From the NCBI RefSeq assembly GCF_048323675.1, contig NZ_JBLWFK010000005.1:523303-587302 (forward strand): a stretch of 64,000 nucleotides of DNA, read 5' to 3'. This stretch comes from Mangrovimicrobium sp048323675. Lineage in GTDB: Bacteria > Pseudomonadota > Gammaproteobacteria > Pseudomonadales > Halieaceae. Numbering within the stretch: position 1 is the stretch's first letter; each line of letters begins with the position of its first letter. Positions 9,953 to 18,745 of this stretch are shown piece by piece. The translations under genes and the position numbers were made by a program. A model generated the notes under the pieces. The model was not told where the DNA came from. It saw nothing but the letters and a program-made list of their open reading frames with translations, and ran no database searches.

Positions 9953-10818
9953 GCGGCCTCCCGCTGTTGCAGGGTTTCGCGCAGGGCGCGGATCAGGATG
10001 CGTTTGCCGACGGTGCGGCGGTACTCGGCGGAGGCGTGGATGTCGTCGAAGGGGGCGGTGTCGCCCACGGCGGCCTCGGCCACTGCTTCGATATCCACTT
10101 CATCGAGGGTCTTGCCCAGGAGCAGTTCCTCGGCACTGCGCGCGTGGATCGGAGTCGGGCCCATCGCCAGCCAGGCCAGTCCGGCGCGGCTGATTTTGCC
10201 ATTCTCCAGCGCCAGTGCGCCGACCACACCGGCAAGGGCAAAGTCGCCGGGGCGCTGGGCCAGCTCCCGGAACAGCGTCAGGTGCTGCGCGGGCCAGGCG
10301 GGGAAGCGGATTGCGGTGAGCAGCTCGTCGGGTTCCAGGGCTGTCATATAGGGGCCGATGTAAAACTCCCGTGCGGGCAGCTCGCGGCTGCCGCGCACCG
10401 AGCGCAGTTCCAGGGTGGCGTCCAGTGCCACCGCCGTCGCCGGCAGTTCGGCCGCCGGCTCGCCCAGGGATATGGAGCCGCCCACGGTGCCGCGGTTGCG
10501 GGTCTGGTAGTGGCCGACATGACTCACCGCCCGCACCATGGCGGGCAGTTCCTGTGCCAGCAGTTCGCTGCCCAGGACCTCGCACTGGCGGGTGATCGGG
10601 CCGACTTTTATGCAGTCGCCGCTGCGCTGGATACCCTTGAGCTCCCCGATATTGTTGATATCGACAAGAATGAAAGGCTGGCTCATGCGCAGGTTGAGCA
10701 GCGGCATCAGGGTCTGGCCACCGGCGAGAACGGTGGCGCCGCCGCCGGCTTCATCGAGCAGGCGGCAGGCTTCATCTATGGTGGTTGGCGCGTAATAGTC
10801 GAAGGGCGCAGGCTTCAT
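9949..10818 (-). CDS. Molybdenum hydroxylase FAD-binding medium subunit (CoxM-like)
   Basis: FAD-binding subunit of the same enzyme, 289 residues. It shows the two flavin-binding motifs of the family, AGGQTLMPLLNLR near residue 32 and the TVGGSI pattern near 110, followed by the C-terminal CO dehydrogenase flavoprotein domain. It lies between the CoxG-like gene (upstream, two-base gap) and the CoxS-like gene (four-base overlap). Confidence 0.94.
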   Translation of the reverse strand: MKPAPFDYYAPTTIDEACRLLDEAGGGATVLAGGQTLMPLLNLRMSQPFILVDINNIGELKGIQRSGDCIKVGPITRQCEVLGSELLAQELPAMVRAVSHVGHYQTRNRGTVGGSISLGEPAAELPATAVALDATLELRSVRGSRELPAREFYIGPYMTALEPDELLTAIRFPAWPAQHLTLFRELAQRPGDFALAGVVGALALENGKISRAGLAWLAMGPTPIHARSAEELLLGKTLDEVDIEAVAEAAVGDTAPFDDIHASAEYRRTVGKRILIRALRETLQQREAA

Positions 10819-10820
10819 GG

Positions 10821-11558
10821 TCAGTCTCCGCTGGTCAGCCGGCGCAGCAGGGCGGCATCCAGCACCATGGTCGGTTGGGCGGTGCGGCGGCCGTACTCGA
10901 AGGCGGCTGCGGCGACCACCAGCAACAGCAGGCCGATCGCCAGACCCGCCCAGGCGCTTTCCATGGAGCCGCCCTGGTGGCCGAAGAAAAAGCCGGTGGC
11001 GGCGGCGATGATGAGGGCCAGCACCCAGGCGACGGGCGAGCCGGCGGGGCGCGCAGCCGCAACAGCGGGGGCAGCCGCTGCAGCGGGTACCGCAGCCGGG
11101 GCGGCCACGGCGGGTTTGACGCCGCTGACGATTTCACCGAAGCGACTGAAGAACCTGCCGGCCAACTGCTTGGCGGTGGCATCGATGACCGGTCCGCCGA
11201 GCTGGGCCATGCGCCCGCCGACCTGGGTGTCCGCCTCGTACCTGACCAGCGTGGCGCCACTGTCTTCCTCGAGCCGCACCCGCACCAGGCCCTTTACGGA
11301 GCCTGCGATCCCGCCGTTGCCTTCGAGGTTCAGGGTGTAGCTGTCCGGCGCGTTGATGTCGGAGAGGGAGACCGCACCCTTGAAACGCGCGCCGATCGGC
11401 CCGACCTTGATTTCCACGATGGCGGAAAAGCGGTCCTCTGCTTCCTTGCTGAGTGTCTGGCAGCCGGGAATGCTGGCCTGCAGTACCGCGGGATCATTCA
11501 GCGCCTCCCAGACCTTCTGGCGGGGTGCTGCCACCCGCTGCTCGCCGAGCATCTGCAT
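10821..11558 (-). CDS. CoxG-like SRPBCC protein with C-terminal membrane anchor
   Basis: First gene of the molybdenum hydroxylase operon, 245 residues. The N-terminal 150 residues are a CoxG/SRPBCC domain (starts with the typical G-E-x-x-V-x-A-P-R-x-x-V-W-x-A-L-N-D pattern and has IPGC near residue 31). In other bacteria CoxG recruits the CO dehydrogenase to the cytoplasmic membrane. An Ala/Pro-rich linker leads to two hydrophobic segments (about 180-230), which fits membrane anchoring of the enzyme. The next gene starts two bases after its stop. Confidence 0.88.
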   Translation of the reverse strand: MQMLGEQRVAAPRQKVWEALNDPAVLQASIPGCQTLSKEAEDRFSAIVEIKVGPIGARFKGAVSLSDINAPDSYTLNLEGNGGIAGSVKGLVRVRLEEDSGATLVRYEADTQVGGRMAQLGGPVIDATAKQLAGRFFSRFGEIVSGVKPAVAAPAAVPAAAAAPAVAAARPAGSPVAWVLALIIAAATGFFFGHQGGSMESAWAGLAIGLLLLVVAAAAFEYGRRTAQPTMVLDAALLRRLTSGD

Positions 11559-11862
11559 AGTTCGTCTCCGTTATCGCTTTCGTTTCAGTGCAAAGCCGGT
11601 AAGTCTATTGAAAGTAATTGCTGTCGCCAAGCTGACGTAAAATAAATTTGCCCTGGATTGCTTGCTGGCCAGGGGATGGCGCGGTCAATCCTGGTGCCTG
11701 CCGGGAGGCGTTCGCGCCGTGTTGGCGAACCGGGCCATCGAGCGGATAGCAGCGGGCAAAAGTCTGTGTATCAGGGGTGTAGCATTTCCTATAAAAGCCG
11801 ATTAAGCTGTGCGGCCGCCTTCACCTCGTGATTGTGCAAAATTTAGTCAAACCGCCTCATAT
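11559..11862. other. Divergent intergenic region between the Cox-like operon and Anbu
   Basis: About 304 bases between two divergently transcribed units. Apart from the candidate minus-strand promoter at 11602-11630 I see a GTTCGC/GCGAAC inverted repeat (11710-11730) and an AT-rich TATAAA at 11790-11795 that could serve the Anbu gene, but no matching -35 box. No coding sequence is supported. Confidence 0.4.
11602..11630 (-). promoter_or_regulatory. Candidate promoter of the molybdenum hydroxylase operon
   Basis: On the minus strand a TTGGCG (-35, at 11630-11625) and TAGACT (-10, at 11607-11602) are separated by 17 bases. They lie about 45 bases upstream of the CoxG-like start codon. Spacing is ideal but both boxes are imperfect matches to sigma-70 consensus. 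Confidence 0.35.
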
Positions 11863-12618
11863 ATGACCTATTGTATCGGTATCAAGCTGAAAGAAGGCCT
11901 GGTCTTCTGCTCCGACTCCCGCACCAATGCGGGCGCGGATCGCGTCAGCACCTATGGCAAATTACACCGCTTCTCCGAACCCGGTGACCGCCAACTCATG
12001 CTCATGACGGCAGGCAACCTGGCCACCAGCCAGGCGGTCGTGTCGCAGATCGAGCGCGACCTGCGCGAGGATGCGGAATTCAACGTCGCCAAGGCGCAGT
12101 ATGTCTCCGACATCGCCGACTATATCGGCAAGCTGGGCCTGGCGGAGCAGCACAAGTACGCCAACGGTGGCCCTGGCGCGGGTTTCAACGCCGAGGCCAC
12201 GTTTATCCTCGGCGGCCAGATCAAGGGCCAGCCCACCGAGCTGTACCTGGTCTACCCGGAAGGCAACCACATTACCGTGTCCGACCAGTATCCCTTCCTG
12301 CAGATCGGCGAAACCAAGTACGGCAAGCCGATCCTCGACCGGATCATCCGCCCGGACACCGATCACGAAACCGCCATGCGCTGTGCGCTGGTGTCCATGG
12401 ATTCGACCATGCGCAGTAACGCCACCGTGGGGCCGCCTATCGAGCTGCTTTACTACCGGGCGGATACCCTGGCCGAGCCAGCCGAATACTGCAGGTTCGA
12501 GGAGAACGACGAGTACCTGGTCAACCTGCGGCGGTCCTGGGATGAAAACATCCGCAAGGCCTTCAACGACCTGCCCTCGCTGCAACAGGTATTCGACGCG
12601 GCCGCCGCCGAAGCCTGA
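11863..12618 (+). CDS. anbu: Anbu, proteasome-type Ntn peptidase homologue
   Basis: A 251-residue member of the predicted proteasome-type proteases (Anbu, COG3484 type), which assemble into ring- or helix-like particles in the cytoplasm. I chose the ATG at 11863 because the protein then begins MTYCIGIKLKEGLVFCSDSR and places the nucleophile Thr directly after Met. With that Thr as residue 1, Asp17 and Lys32 fall in the usual catalytic positions. In many bacteria anbu is next to alpha-E, ATP-grasp and transglutaminase genes. Here those partners begin 2.6 kb away at 15201, beyond a P450/ferredoxin/TetR block. Confidence 0.93.
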   Translation: MTYCIGIKLKEGLVFCSDSRTNAGADRVSTYGKLHRFSEPGDRQLMLMTAGNLATSQAVVSQIERDLREDAEFNVAKAQYVSDIADYIGKLGLAEQHKYANGGPGAGFNAEATFILGGQIKGQPTELYLVYPEGNHITVSDQYPFLQIGETKYGKPILDRIIRPDTDHETAMRCALVSMDSTMRSNATVGPPIELLYYRADTLAEPAEYCRFEENDEYLVNLRRSWDENIRKAFNDLPSLQQVFDAAAAEA

Positions 12619-12648
12619 AAAAAAAACGCCAGCGTGGCTGGCGTTTTC
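12618..12648. terminator. Bidirectional intrinsic terminator
   Basis: A CGCCAGC-GTG-GCTGGCG hairpin (12627-12643) is flanked by an A-run on the left and TTTT on the right. It lies between the convergent anbu and ferredoxin genes and can terminate both. Confidence 0.9.
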
Positions 12649-12688
12649 TCTCCGGGCGGGCATCCCCGCCAGCAAGTATTTCCTGCGC

Positions 12689-13006
12689 TCAGCCAGTTTC
12701 CACCAACTGGATGGCGATGCCCTCGTGACTGTCGTCGAGCCACACCTGGCAGGACAGGCGCGAGCTTGCCACCCGGTTATCCACGCCCTCGAGCAGGGCG
12801 TTCTCATCCTCCGACATCGGCGCCAGGCGGTCGAAGTCCGCCGGGTCGACATGCACGTGGCAGGTGGCGCAGCTCAGGCAGCCGCCGCACAGGGCGAGGA
12901 GTTCATCGCAGTTGGCGTCGCGAATGGCCTCCATCAGGGTACCCGTCGGGTCGACGTACAGTTCCCGGACCTGGCCGTCTGCCCGGGTCAATTTGACTGT
13001 TGGCAT
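12689..13006 (-). CDS. [2Fe-2S] ferredoxin, adrenodoxin/terpredoxin type
   Basis: A 105-residue electron carrier with cluster ligands C40, C46, C49 and C86 in the C-x5-C-x2-C...C spacing of adrenodoxin-type ferredoxins, the class that feeds electrons to bacterial P450 enzymes. It starts 21 bases downstream of the P450 stop codon, so it is almost surely co-transcribed and is the P450 redox partner. The ferredoxin reductase needed to complete the chain is not in this window. Confidence 0.95.
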   Translation of the reverse strand: MPTVKLTRADGQVRELYVDPTGTLMEAIRDANCDELLALCGGCLSCATCHVHVDPADFDRLAPMSEDENALLEGVDNRVASSRLSCQVWLDDSHEGIAIQLVETG

Positions 13007-13027
13007 GGTTTGCCTCCGTAACAGCGT

Positions 13028-14302
13028 TCAGGCGCTGAGCTTGAGGTGCAGTTCGGAGAGGCCGCGAATGATAAAGCTGGCCTCGTAATCCACCTCGCGG
13101 TGCTGCTTGTCGCCGTGCCTTGCCTCGTCGAAGTCGATCAGCGAGGTGTTTCCCAGCAGGTGTTCGAGGATGATACGCACCTCCACCCGGGCCAGCGGCG
13201 CGCCGGCACAGACATGGGGGCCGCGGCTGAAGGCGAGGTGTTCGCGCAGCTTGGGACGATCCATATTGAATTCAGCGGGCGCCTCCCAGCGCTTTGCATC
13301 GCGATTGGCCGCGGCAATGGCCACCATGACCTTGGTGCCGGCGGGAATCTCCATCTCGCCGATGCGGGTGTCGCGCAGCGCAATGCGGGCGGTCATCTTG
13401 GTGGAACCCTCGATACGCAGCACCTCCTCGATGAAGTCGGGAATCCGCGACGGGTTGTCACGTAACTGGGCCTGCAACTCATGATCCTCCGCCAGGCGGC
13501 GCAGGGAGTTGCCGAGCAGCTTGGCGCTGGTGTCCTGGCCGGCGCCGAACAGGAAAATCGCCAGGCGGACGATTTCCAGCACGTCCGGCAGGGAGCCGTC
13601 GGGATAGGTGGCGGTGGACAGTTCGGTAAGAATGTCCTCCCGGGGGTTTTCCCGGCGGTCAGTGACATAGTTATAGAAATGGGCGCCCATGATGACCAGC
13701 GGGCTGTTTTCGTCCATGACCATGCCTTCGGTGGCCATGTCGCCGGGCGGGGGCGCGTTGTCGATCACTTCGCGGAAGAGTTCCCGGTCGTCCTCCGGCA
13801 CCCCCAGCAGGTCGGCGATCACCAGGGTCACGAAGGGGGTGGCGACTTCGTTGATGAGTTCGCAGCCGCCCTTGGCCACCATTTCCTTCACCAGCCGTTC
13901 GGAATAGGCCTGGATGAATTCCTCGTTGGCTTTCAGCCGGGAGGGCGTGAACAGCCGGTTGAGGATGGAGCGGGAGTACTTGTGCTGCTGGCCGTCGTAG
14001 GCCACCAGCAAATCGCCGCCGACAAACTCATGGCGGTGGGCTTCGATCTGCTCGCGCAGATCGCCGCTGCCCGGCTCGAACGGCAGGGGCAGGGCCGGCC
14101 CCTGGGGCGCGATGGCGGAGGAAAAGTCCTCGGCATTGCGCAGGACTTCGACGGACTCCTCGAAACCGGTGACCATGATGACGTCGGGGCGCACGGTGGA
14201 GCGGTAGACGCCGCCGCGATCGCGCATGGACTCGAAGTACTCGTAAGGGTCCTTGAGGACGCTGAAATCGGTGAAGTAGTCCTTCTCGGCAGTGGCTTGC
14301 AT
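13028..14302 (-). CDS. Cytochrome P450
   Basis: Soluble class I cytochrome P450 of 424 residues. Key motifs are intact: I-helix GAGQDTS at about 253-259, the K-helix ExxR (E293 to R296), and the heme ligand Cys365 in the motif FSRGPHVCAGAP. It forms an operon with the ferredoxin gene and is divergent from a TetR-type regulator. A 19-base element matching one in front of the regulator lies about 50-67 bases before the start codon. Substrate is unknown; steroid, terpenoid or fatty acid hydroxylation are all possible. Confidence 0.95.
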   Translation of the reverse strand: MQATAEKDYFTDFSVLKDPYEYFESMRDRGGVYRSTVRPDVIMVTGFEESVEVLRNAEDFSSAIAPQGPALPLPFEPGSGDLREQIEAHRHEFVGGDLLVAYDGQQHKYSRSILNRLFTPSRLKANEEFIQAYSERLVKEMVAKGGCELINEVATPFVTLVIADLLGVPEDDRELFREVIDNAPPPGDMATEGMVMDENSPLVIMGAHFYNYVTDRRENPREDILTELSTATYPDGSLPDVLEIVRLAIFLFGAGQDTSAKLLGNSLRRLAEDHELQAQLRDNPSRIPDFIEEVLRIEGSTKMTARIALRDTRIGEMEIPAGTKVMVAIAAANRDAKRWEAPAEFNMDRPKLREHLAFSRGPHVCAGAPLARVEVRIILEHLLGNTSLIDFDEARHGDKQHREVDYEASFIIRGLSELHLKLSA

Positions 14303-14350
14303 GGCGATCTCCTGTTATCAGGCGAGAAGGGATCTCGCCGCAGTGTTATT

Positions 14351-14369
14351 TTCGGAACTAATGGTTCCA
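14351..14369. promoter_or_regulatory. Candidate TetR operator, P450 side
   Basis: The element reads TTCGGAACTAATGGTTCCA. Its centre GGAAC-N5-GTTCC (14354-14368) is a perfect inverted repeat. It lies just upstream of the P450 gene and agrees with the element at 14585-14603 at 15 of 19 positions, as expected for two sites of one autoregulated repressor. Confidence 0.6.
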
Positions 14370-14432
14370 TAAGTTCATGGCGAAAGAGTGCCAGTGTACT
14401 GACACCAAGTCAATTGCCGTGGGTCTCGCTTC

Positions 14433-14452
14433 TGCGCTTTTTGGCGTGTTCC
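14433..14452 (-). repeat. Remnant of structured repeat family A
   Basis: Read on the minus strand, these 20 bases match the start of the family A core and its inner arm (GGAACACGCC followed by AAAAAGCGCA). The match stops abruptly; the second hairpin and right arm are missing. This looks like a truncated copy. Confidence 0.6.
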
Positions 14453-14584
14453 AGCAGGCATCTGGGGGTTCACGCTCGGCGCTAGAACATCCATACCTGG
14501 CATTCAAACTGCACCACCCGGCGGCACGAGCTTTTGCATGTGTTTGGACCCAGTGAATAGTGGCGGTATTACTTAGAGTCTGGT

Positions 14585-14603
14585 TTCGGTACTATGAGTT
14601 CCA
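14585..14603. promoter_or_regulatory. Candidate TetR operator, regulator side
   Basis: The element reads TTCGGTACTATGAGTTCCA and lies 21 bases before the tetR start codon. It resembles the perfect palindrome at 14351-14369 (same outer bases, same TTCGG and GTTCCA halves), so binding here would repress the regulator's own gene. Confidence 0.55.
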
Positions 14604-14624
14604 AAAATTAGGGAGAGGGCAGGC

Positions 14625-15197
14625 ATGACGGCAAGAGCAGTGGTAAGCACGGGTGATCCGCGCATTGCCCGCACCCGGGAAGCCCTGCGGCTGGCAATGC
14701 TGGAGCTGCTGGAAAGGAAGCCGCTGGAGCAGGTCACCATCAGCGACATCGTCACCACTGCCGGCGTGGGCAAGACCACGTTCTTCCGCCATTTCAGTTC
14801 CAAGGAAGCCCTGCTCGACGCCATCGCGGCGGACCAGATCGAACGCCTGATCGGGCTGACCCTGCCGATATCGGAGGCATGTGACCACGGAGCGGCAGCC
14901 GTCGCCCTGTTTTCCTACGTGGACGCGCACCGGCCGCTGTGGTCGGCGCTGCTAACCGGCGGCGCGGCGGGTGCGGTTCGCGAGGCCTACCTGCAGCAGG
15001 CGCGGGCGATTGCGGCGGAAAAGGCCCGGCCCGGCGGCTGGTTGCCGGCGGATTGCGGGGTAGTGCTGGTAATCAGCGGCACCATCGAGTTGCTCACCTG
15101 GTGGCTGGCGCAGCCGGAGCCGCTGCCGGTCAAGCGGGTGGCGGGCATCTATGAAAAGGTGGTGGTAGCGCCGGTGCTGGAAGCGGGCAGCCGCTGA
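14625..15197 (+). CDS. TetR/AcrR-family transcriptional regulator
   Basis: A 190-residue regulator. The helix-turn-helix lies at about residues 30-60, with the pattern VTISDIVTTAGVGKTTFFRHF followed by SSKEALLDA in typical TetR spacing. The C-terminal ligand domain is not diagnostic. It is divergent from the P450-ferredoxin operon and two like elements flank the gap, so it probably represses that operon and itself until a P450 substrate or product binds. Confidence 0.92.
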   Translation: MTARAVVSTGDPRIARTREALRLAMLELLERKPLEQVTISDIVTTAGVGKTTFFRHFSSKEALLDAIAADQIERLIGLTLPISEACDHGAAAVALFSYVDAHRPLWSALLTGGAAGAVREAYLQQARAIAAEKARPGGWLPADCGVVLVISGTIELLTWWLAQPEPLPVKRVAGIYEKVVVAPVLEAGSR

Positions 15198-15200
15198 GGC

Positions 15201-16085
15201 TCAGTCCGGCAGCCGTTCAACATCCACGGCCACGGAAAGTTTCTGGTTGGCGCCGCCGCCGATGACCGAACCTTTCAGGGGGGTGACGTCCGAGTAATCC
15301 CGTCCCCAGGCGGTGGTGATGTGTTGTTCCTCCGCCATCTGGTCGTTGGTCGGGTCGAAGTCCGCCCAGCCCTCGGTGGGCGAGTACACGGCGAACCAGG
15401 CGTGGCTGGCGTCGGCGCCCTCGAGCCGCGGACTGCCCGGCGGCGGCAGGGTCTCCAGGTAGCCGCTGACATAGCGCGCCGGAAACCCGAGGGAGCGCAG
15501 GCAGCCGATGGCGAGGTGGGCGAAATCCTGGCAGACCCCCTTGCGCTGTTGCAGGACTGTCTCCAGCGGGGTGGTGACCTCGGTGGCGCGAGGATCAAAT
15601 TCAAACTGGTCAAAGATCCGGCTGGTGAAGTTCCTGACGCAGGAAAAGTAGGGCAGGTCATCCCTGAAGCAGTCCCGGGCGTAATCGGCCAGCACCGCAC
15701 TGCGGGTGATGCGCGGTGAATCCAGCAGGAACTCCCGTGCGGCGATGTTCTCCTCTGGCTGCAGGTTTCCCAGCAGCGCTTTTACCTCGGCACAACTTGC
15801 GCCAAAATCCAGTGCCAGGCTCTGCCGCTGGGCGAGAATTTCCACTTCGCTTTCGGCGGTAACTTCCAGCACCTGGTGGGGGATCTGCACGGAAAAGTGA
15901 TAGCTGTGGTTGCCGAAGTAGTCGCTGCGCTCGGCACTGACCGCCGGCCCCGGATGCACCGAGATGCTCGCCCGAGTACAGCGCTGGAAATGGGTGTTGC
16001 GCGGCAGCAGGTGGGTCAGGCTATAACACTGGCTGACCTGCTGCGGGTAGTCGTAGCGCGTGCGGTGGCGGATACGGTACTTCAC
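15201..16085 (-). CDS. Transglutaminase-like cysteine peptidase/ligase
   Basis: A 294-residue protein with an N-terminal bacterial transglutaminase-associated beta domain and a transglutaminase core. The catalytic triad is intact: C185 in GVCQDFAH, H228 in ASHAWF and D244 in ADFDPTND. The GTG start at 16085 overlaps the previous gene's stop (GTGA) and follows a GGAGG; longer frames add residues unlike the family. It is the last gene of a five-gene operon of ATP-grasp, alpha-E and transglutaminase proteins. Likely role is cleavage or transfer at peptide or isopeptide bonds. Confidence 0.9.
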   Translation of the reverse strand: MKYRIRHRTRYDYPQQVSQCYSLTHLLPRNTHFQRCTRASISVHPGPAVSAERSDYFGNHSYHFSVQIPHQVLEVTAESEVEILAQRQSLALDFGASCAEVKALLGNLQPEENIAAREFLLDSPRITRSAVLADYARDCFRDDLPYFSCVRNFTSRIFDQFEFDPRATEVTTPLETVLQQRKGVCQDFAHLAIGCLRSLGFPARYVSGYLETLPPPGSPRLEGADASHAWFAVYSPTEGWADFDPTNDQMAEEQHITTAWGRDYSDVTPLKGSVIGGGANQKLSVAVDVERLPD

Positions 16086-18634
16086 GGGTTGCCTCCGGAC
16101 TGGCCGGAACCTTCGCCAGGGGTCATGGATTGCAGCGCCAGGGCGTGCTCGAAGTAGCGGTCGGTGATAATGGTGCCAATACGTGCCAGCAGCTGTTGCA
16201 GGCGGGCCAGCATCTGGTCGAGGTCGCCGCGCAGGTATTCGTTTTCCGCCGTCGCGGCAAGGGCGGGCAGGTTGGCCAGCACCAGCTTGGACCGCGCATC
16301 CAGGCACAGCTGTTGCTCCGTGCTGAGGCGTTCTCCGCTGGCACTGTCCGGCAGCGTGCCGAGGTGATGCTCCAGTTGGCTGAGCTGGAACAGCAGTGAG
16401 CGCGGGTTGGCGGGCTCCAGCAGCAGCAGGTCGAGCGCGTCGTCGACATTGACATTGCGCTGGTAGCGGCGGCGATAGGTCATCAGTGCCTCTGCGCTGA
16501 TCAGTACGGCTTCCAGCAGCAGGGACTCGGCAGCCGGGTCGACCCGGGGCACCAGCAGGGAGCGAATCAGCGAAAGCGTCAACTGGCTGCGTTCGAGTCG
16601 GCGCCCCATGTCGAGGAAATGCCAGCCCAGCCCGCGCACCATGGATTCCTGTGACAGGCCGGAGAGGGCCAGCAGGATGGTAACCAGGTGGTCCAGGGCT
16701 TCCTCGGGTGCGCTACTGAAGTCGTGCTGCAGCTGGCGCGGCAGTGCGGCCATCGCGTCGCGCAGGTCGTTGAGAATGCGCTGGGTATCCGCCGACATGT
16801 AATCCTTGACCTGGTCCACCGCCTGCAGCAGGGCCTGCAGGGAGTGGGCGACACTGCCCGGCCGTCGGGCGTCGAGCACCACCGAGTGAAGTTCGGGCAG
16901 GGGGGCGTCCGGTTTCGCGTTTTTGCCGAGGAATCCCGGGTAGGTACCGGTAAGGTGGGTAACCGCCCGCAACAGCAGTGCCTGGCTGTCGGGATCGGCG
17001 TTCTGCTCGCTCTTCAGGATGGTGAACACGGTGCGCAACAGGCGCAGGGAGGCTTCCGCCCGCTCGGTGTAACGGCCGACCCAGAACAGGTTGTCGACCA
17101 CGCGGCTGGGCAGTTCCATGCCGGCCCAGCCGGTGCTGGCCTCACCGAATTCCGCGAGCTCCGGTTCCGGGCGCTTCTCGGGTTCCGAGGCGAGTATCCA
17201 GGTGTCCTTGCTGATTGAGCCGAGGCGGTTGGATATCTCAAACGCCCCCTGTGGCATACCCACCCGGGTGAGGCCGCCGGGCATGACCACATAGGAAGAT
17301 TCTCCCGCGACCGCGAAACTGCGCAAAACAAAGGGCAGTTCGTGTTGCTCGCCGTTGCTCCACACTGGCGAAGTCGAGGGGTCGAGGCGCTCCTGTGCAA
17401 CGTAGGCGGCGGGGCGGGCGCGGACCCGTGAAATAAGGGTGTCGCGGTCGCTGGAGCTCAGCCCGCCGCCGTGGACGATATGTGAATCCAGCCCCCGGGA
17501 GGTGGTCTTGATCACCAGCGAGTCGAGGTTGTCGAGGGCGTAGGCCAGGTCGGAGGGGTCGCCGCACCACCAGGTCCGGGCGCCGGACAGGCTGAGTTCC
17601 CGGCCGAGAAAATGTTTGGCTACCGCCGGCAGGAAGCGCGCCAGGCCGCGGTTCTCCAGGATGCCGGAGCCCAGCGGGTTGGCGACCGCTACATTGCCCA
17701 TGCGCACGCACTCGAGCAGGCCGGGGACGCCGAGCTGGGACTCGCTGAACAGCTCAACCGGGTCGCAGAACAAATCGTCCACCCGGCGCAGGATGACATC
17801 GATGCGCGAGAGACCATCGAGGGTTTTCAGCCAGACATAACCGTCGCGCACTGTAAGGTCGCGGCCCTGTACCAGGGGATAGCCGAGGTAGTTGGCCAGG
17901 AACACGTGCTCGAAATAGGTCTCGTTGTAGGCGCCCGGCGTGAGTACCGCCACCCTGGCTACCTCGCCATTGGGATTGAGCTGGTTGAGCTTTTGCCGCA
18001 ACTGGTTGAAGTACAGCGACAGCCGGTGTACGTGGCTGTCGCGGAACAGGCTGGGGAAAACCCGGCTCATGGCCTGGCGGTTGACCAGCGAATAGCCGGT
18101 GCCGCTGGGCGTCTGGGTGCGGTCGGACATCACCCGCAGTTCGCCGTCCGGTGTGCGCACGAGGTCGGTGGCATAGAGGATGAGCTGTTGCTCGCCGGGC
18201 AGGGCCAGGCCCTGGCATTCGCGCAGGAAGGCATTGCTGCCGAAGATCAGTTCGGGCGGAATGACCCCGTGTTTCAGCAGGTTGCGGGGCCCGTAGATGT
18301 CGCGCAGGATCAGGTCGAGCAACTCCGCCCGTTCACGCACGCCGCTTTCAATCCGGTTCCACTCCTCACTGGTGAGCACCAGGGGGATGGGGTCCAGCCC
18401 CCAGGGGCGGGCGACCAGGCCGGGGCTGTAGTCGTTGTAGGTCGCACCGTTGTCGCGCAGGATGCGCTCGATACTCTGCCGGCGCAGGGTGAATTCTTCC
18501 GGGCCGAGCGCCTCGAGGCTGTTCAGCAGGTACTGCCAGTGCGGGCGAATCTCGCCCGCGCCGCTGTAGGCTTCCTGGAAAGCCTGTGGCGACGTTGCGG
18601 GGGAGGATGCCTGGTTCTGTTGCTGTGAGCCCAT
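16082..18634 (-). CDS. Circularly permuted ATP-grasp fused to an alpha-E domain
   Basis: An 850-residue fusion. Residues about 20-500 are a circularly permuted ATP-grasp type 2 domain (N-terminal motifs include NDYSPGLVARPWGLDPIP and LRVMSDRTQTPSGTGY). Residues about 515-830 are an alpha-E helical domain starting at SRVVDNLFWVGRYTERAE. The same two domains occur as separate proteins earlier in this operon (23038-24486 and 22103-23041), so this is a fused second set. ATP-grasp proteins of this group are predicted amide or peptide ligases. It starts 111 bases after the upstream gene, a gap that holds a hairpin. Confidence 0.92.
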   Translation of the reverse strand: MGSQQQNQASSPATSPQAFQEAYSGAGEIRPHWQYLLNSLEALGPEEFTLRRQSIERILRDNGATYNDYSPGLVARPWGLDPIPLVLTSEEWNRIESGVRERAELLDLILRDIYGPRNLLKHGVIPPELIFGSNAFLRECQGLALPGEQQLILYATDLVRTPDGELRVMSDRTQTPSGTGYSLVNRQAMSRVFPSLFRDSHVHRLSLYFNQLRQKLNQLNPNGEVARVAVLTPGAYNETYFEHVFLANYLGYPLVQGRDLTVRDGYVWLKTLDGLSRIDVILRRVDDLFCDPVELFSESQLGVPGLLECVRMGNVAVANPLGSGILENRGLARFLPAVAKHFLGRELSLSGARTWWCGDPSDLAYALDNLDSLVIKTTSRGLDSHIVHGGGLSSSDRDTLISRVRARPAAYVAQERLDPSTSPVWSNGEQHELPFVLRSFAVAGESSYVVMPGGLTRVGMPQGAFEISNRLGSISKDTWILASEPEKRPEPELAEFGEASTGWAGMELPSRVVDNLFWVGRYTERAEASLRLLRTVFTILKSEQNADPDSQALLLRAVTHLTGTYPGFLGKNAKPDAPLPELHSVVLDARRPGSVAHSLQALLQAVDQVKDYMSADTQRILNDLRDAMAALPRQLQHDFSSAPEEALDHLVTILLALSGLSQESMVRGLGWHFLDMGRRLERSQLTLSLIRSLLVPRVDPAAESLLLEAVLISAEALMTYRRRYQRNVNVDDALDLLLLEPANPRSLLFQLSQLEHHLGTLPDSASGERLSTEQQLCLDARSKLVLANLPALAATAENEYLRGDLDQMLARLQQLLARIGTIITDRYFEHALALQSMTPGEGSGQSGGNP

Positions 18635-18668
18635 TACTGCCTGTGGTTACGACGTGCGGCCTTTTATT

Positions 18669-18704
18669 ATTGCCGAAATGCCCGGGATGGGCCATTTCGG
18701 CAAT
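18669..18704. repeat. Perfect inverted repeat inside the ATP-grasp operon
   Basis: The arms ATTGCCGAAATG and CATTTCGGCAAT are perfect 12-base complements (18669-18680, 18693-18704) around a 12-base loop. It sits in the only sizeable gap of the operon (18635-18745). There is no T-run on either strand, so it is more likely an RNA-processing or attenuation structure than a terminator. Confidence 0.55.
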
Positions 18705-18745
18705 GCGTTGTTTTCCGCGCGGTGCTTAGCTGTCAGCGAGCCGCC

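Larger units (their letters stand above)
14303..14624. other. Divergent P450/TetR control region with repeat remnant
   Basis: A 322-base region between the P450 operon and the tetR gene. It contains two similar 19-base elements (14351-14369 and 14585-14603), a short remnant of repeat family A at 14433-14452, and nothing else recognisable. No gene is supported. Confidence 0.6.
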
